A stretch of DNA of 9,287 nt from Candidatus Izemoplasma sp. (GTDB taxonomy: Bacteria; Bacillota_I; Bacilli_A; Izemoplasmatales; Izemoplasmataceae): assembly GCA_007123975.1 (NCBI GenBank), contig SLFZ01000008.1:1-9287 (forward strand), written 5' to 3'. Positions 6,360 to 9,287 of the stretch are shown piece after piece. The translations under genes were made by a program, and so were the position numbers. The notes beneath the pieces were generated by a model. The model saw nothing but the letters and a program-made list of their open reading frames with translations. It was not told where the DNA came from and made no database searches. Each line of letters starts with the position of its first letter. Within the stretch, counting starts at the first letter, position 1.

Positions 6360-7738
6360 TGGGCACGCACCTGCTCGTCGACTTTGGCTCAACCTACACG
6401 AAGCTTACCGCGGTTGACCTCGAACGAGAGACGCTCATCGGAACCTCAAAAGCGATGACCACCGTCAAGACGGACGTGCTTGAGGGGTTTGAGCACGCGC
6501 TATCGAAACTGAAAGCGGCGCATCCGGAAATGCCGGAAGTGACCGCTGTTTCCGCGTGCTCAAGCGCCGCAGGCGGTCTTAAAATGGCGGCCATCGGCCT
6601 TGTGGAAGAACTCACCGTCGAAGCGGCGAAACGCGCCTGCCTCGGCGCGGGGGCGTTGGTCAATCAAGTCTATAGCCATCACCTCAGCCGGAAAGAAATC
6701 AAAGCGCTAAAGAGCGCCGACATCGACATTATCTTGCTTGCTGGCGGCACCGATGGCGGCAACAAAGAGTGCATCTTGCACAACGCCAAGAAACTTTGCG
6801 AAGCCAACATCGGCGTTCCCATCATCGTCGCCGGCAACAAAGACGCCGCCGATGAGATTGAAGAAATCTTCGAAACGTCCACTCAAGAGTACTACATTGT
6901 TGACAACGTTATGCCCAAACTGAAACAACTCAACGTAAAAGAAGCGAAGGAAGTCATTCGCCAGATATTTATCACGAAAATTATCGAGGCCAAAGGCATC
7001 AAAAAGGCCGAACGCATCACCGGTTCGATTATCATGCCGACGCCTGAGGCCGTCTTGTTGGCGGCTGAACTCCTCGCCAAAGGCCATGAGGACGTGGAAG
7101 GCTTTGGTGAACTAATGGTTATTGATGTGGGTGGGGCAACCACCGACGTCCACACCATCGGCAGAGGGTTTCCAAAGCGCTCTGAAGTGGTGCTTAAAGG
7201 CCTTCAAGAGCCCTTCGCCAAACGCACCGTTGAAGGCGACCTCGGCATGCGCTATAGCGCAAATGCCTTGCTTAGCTTGGTCTCGCCTTTTGAGTTCAAA
7301 CGCTACTATGAGTACGAAAACGCAAACATCGAAGAATCGGCGAAAAAACGCCACGACAACGTCGAGTACCTTCCCGATACCGAGGAAGAAAAAGCGTTTG
7401 ATGAGGCGTTGGCAAGAATTTGTTGTGACTACTCGGTCAGCCGCCACGTCGGTCACGTCGAAGTTGTCTACACGCCGCTGGGCAACATGTACTACCAAAC
7501 CGGCAAAGACCTCACCGACCTTCGGTACGTCATCGGCACCGGCGGTGTCCTCATCAACAACGCCCACGCCAAAGAAATTCTCAAAGAGGTCAACCAAAAA
7601 AGCGACAAAAAACTCGAACTGCGCCCCACGGATCCCACCGTGCTCATCGATCGCGACTACATCCTCGCGGCGATGGGATTGCTCGGTCAAAAACACCCGA
7701 AACTGGCGCTTAAACTGATGAAAGAACACCTGGTGTAG
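6359..7738 (+). CDS. glmL: Glutamate mutase-associated protein GlmL/MutL (ASKHA ATPase)
   Basis: GlmL (MutL) is encoded between the two mutase subunits in clostridia and is thought to be a chaperone or reactivating factor that releases damaged cobalamin; its exact function is less well proven than that of the subunits. The 459 residues are full length. The actin/Hsp70-like nucleotide fold is shown by phosphate-1 LLVDFGSTYTK (5-15), phosphate-2 VIDVGGATTDVH (254-265) and the adenosine motif VIGTGGVLI (391-399). Other conserved blocks are LAGGTDGGN (127-135) and KRTVEGDLGMR (288-298). The start overlaps the glmS stop by one base, with GAGGA (6342-6346) 12 bases upstream, so coupling is likely. 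The glmE gene begins 9 bases after the stop. Confidence 0.96.
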   Translation: MGTHLLVDFGSTYTKLTAVDLERETLIGTSKAMTTVKTDVLEGFEHALSKLKAAHPEMPEVTAVSACSSAAGGLKMAAIGLVEELTVEAAKRACLGAGALVNQVYSHHLSRKEIKALKSADIDIILLAGGTDGGNKECILHNAKKLCEANIGVPIIVAGNKDAADEIEEIFETSTQEYYIVDNVMPKLKQLNVKEAKEVIRQIFITKIIEAKGIKKAERITGSIIMPTPEAVLLAAELLAKGHEDVEGFGELMVIDVGGATTDVHTIGRGFPKRSEVVLKGLQEPFAKRTVEGDLGMRYSANALLSLVSPFEFKRYYEYENANIEESAKKRHDNVEYLPDTEEEKAFDEALARICCDYSVSRHVGHVEVVYTPLGNMYYQTGKDLTDLRYVIGTGGVLINNAHAKEILKEVNQKSDKKLELRPTDPTVLIDRDYILAAMGLLGQKHPKLALKLMKEHLV

Positions 7739-7747
7739 GAGGCCGTC

Positions 7748-9220
7748 ATGATTGAAAATAAGAAAATACCTTGGGAGAAATTCCTTGAAAAACGCGCACG
7801 CATACTCACACAGTGGGAAACGGGAAAAAGCCCGCTCCTTGATTTAGATAAAGCCGTTGAGCATCTACGAAGCGTTCCCGATCATAAAAACTTCGCAAAA
7901 AAACTGCGCAAAGCCAAAGCCGAAGGCATCACAATGATTCAACCGCGTGCCGGCGTTGCGCTCATCGACGAACACATCAAGCTCATGCAATACTTGGAAA
8001 AAGAAGGCGAAGCCGACTTTTTGCCTTCGACCATCGACTCATACACACGCCAAAACCGCTATCAACACGCTCAGGACGGCATCAAAGAGTCCGAACGTGT
8101 CGGCCGCAGCCTCCTCAATGGCTTTCCCGCCGTCAACTATGGTGTTGAAGGGTGCAAGCGCGTCTACGACAGCGTCCACGTGCCCTTGCAAGCGCGCCAC
8201 GGCACGCCCGATGCACGGTTGCTTACCGAAATCATTCACGCCGCTGGTTGGACATCCAACGAAGGCGGCGGCATCTCTTACAACATCCCTTACGCGAAAA
8301 ATATTGGACTTGAAGACACCATTCGTTACTGGCAATACTGCGATCGATTGGTAGGGTATTACGCCGAACAAGGAATCGAGATAAACCGTGAACCCTATGG
8401 CCCGCTCACCGGCACCCTTGTCCCCCCCTCAATTAGCCATACTGTGGCTATTATTGAAGCGCTTTTGGCAGCCGAACAAGGTGTTAAGAACATCACCGTC
8501 GGCTATGGCCAAGGCGGCAACATCGTTCAAGACATCGCCGCCTTGCAGACGCTTGACGAACTGACAAACTACTACCTCAAGCTCTTCGGTTATGGTGATG
8601 TCTTCGTGACCACGGTCTTCCATCAATGGATGGGCGGATTCCCGGCCGATGAGGCTAAATCGATGGGCGTCATCGGTTTAGCGGCCACCGTCGCCGCCCA
8701 AGGCAAGGCCACGAAGATGATCACCAAATCACCCCATGAATCGCAAGGTATCCCAACCAAAGAAGCGAACGCCGAAGGGTTGCGAGCTTCAAAGATTATC
8801 ACACGGTTGCTTCAAGAGCAGAAATTCCCTTCTTCTAAGCGGCTCAGTGCCGAAAAAGACATTATCAAAAAAGAAGTTAATGCATTGATTTACGCGATTC
8901 TCAACGTCGGAAAAGGCGACTTCGCCCGAGGTGTGGTCACCGCGTTTGACCGTGGGATCATCGACATCCCTTTCGCGCCGAGCGAGATGAATGCCGGCAA
9001 AATCCTACCGGCTCGTGACGCCGAAGGCTGCATTCGCATTCTTGAGTTTGGCAACCTCGCCTTTGACGATGAGATAAAAGCGTTCCATAAGGAGAAACTG
9101 AAAAAACGTGCTGAAGAAGAGGGCCGTGAAGTATCCTTCAAGATGACCATCGATGACGTCTACGCCGTCAGCATGGGCCGACTCATCGGGAAACCGAAAA
9201 AACGGGAGGCCGGGTCATGA
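7748..9220 (+). CDS. glmE: Glutamate mutase epsilon subunit (methylaspartate mutase E)
   Basis: GlmE is the TIM-barrel catalytic subunit that, with GlmS and adenosylcobalamin, carries out the radical carbon-skeleton rearrangement of glutamate. Length is 490 residues (C. cochlearium 483). Residues I recall as substrate-binding or catalytic in the C. cochlearium enzyme (R66, R100, R149, E171, Y177, Y181, K326, E330) all have counterparts at +1: R67, R101, R150, E172, Y178, Y182, K327 and E331. The three arginines form the claw holding the substrate carboxylates. Signature stretches include PRAGVALIDEHI (66-77), NEGGGISYNIPY (171-182) and HQWMGGFPADEA (292-303). AGGAGG (7737-7742) lies 5 bases before the ATG and overlaps the glmL stop. 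The stop overlaps the lyase gene start (ATGA). The enzyme should be active. Confidence 0.97.
   Translation: MIENKKIPWEKFLEKRARILTQWETGKSPLLDLDKAVEHLRSVPDHKNFAKKLRKAKAEGITMIQPRAGVALIDEHIKLMQYLEKEGEADFLPSTIDSYTRQNRYQHAQDGIKESERVGRSLLNGFPAVNYGVEGCKRVYDSVHVPLQARHGTPDARLLTEIIHAAGWTSNEGGGISYNIPYAKNIGLEDTIRYWQYCDRLVGYYAEQGIEINREPYGPLTGTLVPPSISHTVAIIEALLAAEQGVKNITVGYGQGGNIVQDIAALQTLDELTNYYLKLFGYGDVFVTTVFHQWMGGFPADEAKSMGVIGLAATVAAQGKATKMITKSPHESQGIPTKEANAEGLRASKIITRLLQEQKFPSSKRLSAEKDIIKKEVNALIYAILNVGKGDFARGVVTAFDRGIIDIPFAPSEMNAGKILPARDAEGCIRILEFGNLAFDDEIKAFHKEKLKKRAEEEGREVSFKMTIDDVYAVSMGRLIGKPKKREAGS
9204..9209 (+). promoter_or_regulatory. Ribosome binding site of the methylaspartate ammonia-lyase gene
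   Basis: GGGAGG inside the last codons of glmE sits 7 bases before the ATG at 9217. It supports that start and translation directly linked to glmE. Confidence 0.7.
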
Positions 9221-9287
9221 AAATAATCGACGCCCTTTGTTCCAAAGGACTCACAGGCTTTTACTTTGACGACCAACGCGCCATCAA
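9217..9287 (+). CDS. mal: Methylaspartate ammonia-lyase, N-terminal fragment
   Basis: Only 23 complete codons are in the window; the gene continues past the end. The peptide MKIIDALCSKGLTGFYFDDQ nearly matches the N-terminus of Clostridium tetanomorphum beta-methylaspartase as I remember it (MKIVDVLCTPGLTGFYFDDQ). The enzyme is a magnesium-dependent member of the enolase superfamily that removes ammonia from (2S,3S)-3-methylaspartate to give mesaconate, the step after glutamate mutase. The start overlaps the glmE stop as ATGA. The gene order glmS-glmL-glmE-mal is the same as in C. tetanomorphum. The catalytic barrel lies outside the window, so its integrity cannot be judged. Confidence 0.93.
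   Translation, partial: MKIIDALCSKGLTGFYFDDQRAI

Noticed and set aside
7112..7729. Long open frames on the - strand (7112-7729) and in another + frame (7122-7718) inside glmL
   Set aside because: Both overlap the conserved ATPase motifs of glmL, and their translations show skewed composition (Phe/Val-rich and Ser/Thr-rich) with no recognisable domains.
1..9287. Mycoplasma-style recoding of TGA as tryptophan
   Set aside because: TGA ends the HAD fragment and glmE at the expected protein ends, and tryptophans in conserved positions use TGG.
1..9287. CRISPR arrays, tRNA or rRNA genes, insertion sequences
   Set aside because: No regularly spaced repeats, cloverleaf-like sequences, transposase motifs or terminal inverted repeats were seen; nearly the whole window is coding.

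Overview
The window comes from a bacterium using the standard code: TGA ends the first gene and glmE, and tryptophan is TGG. GC content looks close to one half. Strong AGGAGG-type ribosome sites, a YutG-type PgpA protein, a clostridial-type glutamate mutase operon and a possible CcpA (cre) site all suggest the Firmicutes or a Mollicutes-related lineage of moderate GC. I cannot name the genus. All genes lie on the + strand.

Region 1 (1-3404) is housekeeping. It holds the tail of a Cof-type HAD phosphatase, then priA (replication restart helicase) and fmt (Met-tRNA formyltransferase). Gaps are short and no terminator separates them, so they probably form one transcription unit.

Region 2 (about 3410-5650) is a two-gene unit with its own extended -10 promoter and a strong intrinsic terminator. 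It encodes a PgpA/YutG-family phosphatidylglycerophosphatase-like protein, then a six-helix membrane protein. The C-terminal half of the membrane protein looks like an HD-GYP domain that has lost its metal ligands. The second gene has no name known to me.

Region 3 (5650-9287) is the start of a catabolic operon for glutamate fermentation by the methylaspartate (mesaconate) pathway: glmS, glmL, glmE and the first 23 codons of methylaspartate ammonia-lyase. GlmS and GlmE form the coenzyme B12-dependent mutase converting L-glutamate to (2S,3S)-3-methylaspartate. GlmL is the associated ASKHA-fold ATPase, thought to maintain the mutase. The lyase then deaminates methylaspartate to mesaconate. Genes overlap or nearly touch, so translation is probably coupled.

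The least ordinary stretch is the roughly 210-base leader between the operon promoter and glmS. It holds two very short reading frames tiled onto each other and onto glmS by ATGA overlaps. It also has a repeated AAGGATGAT and a pyrimidine tract that could pair with either copy, one of which is the glmS ribosome site. A cre-like palindrome lies just upstream of the promoter. These suggest carbon-source and translational control of the operon, but this is inference.
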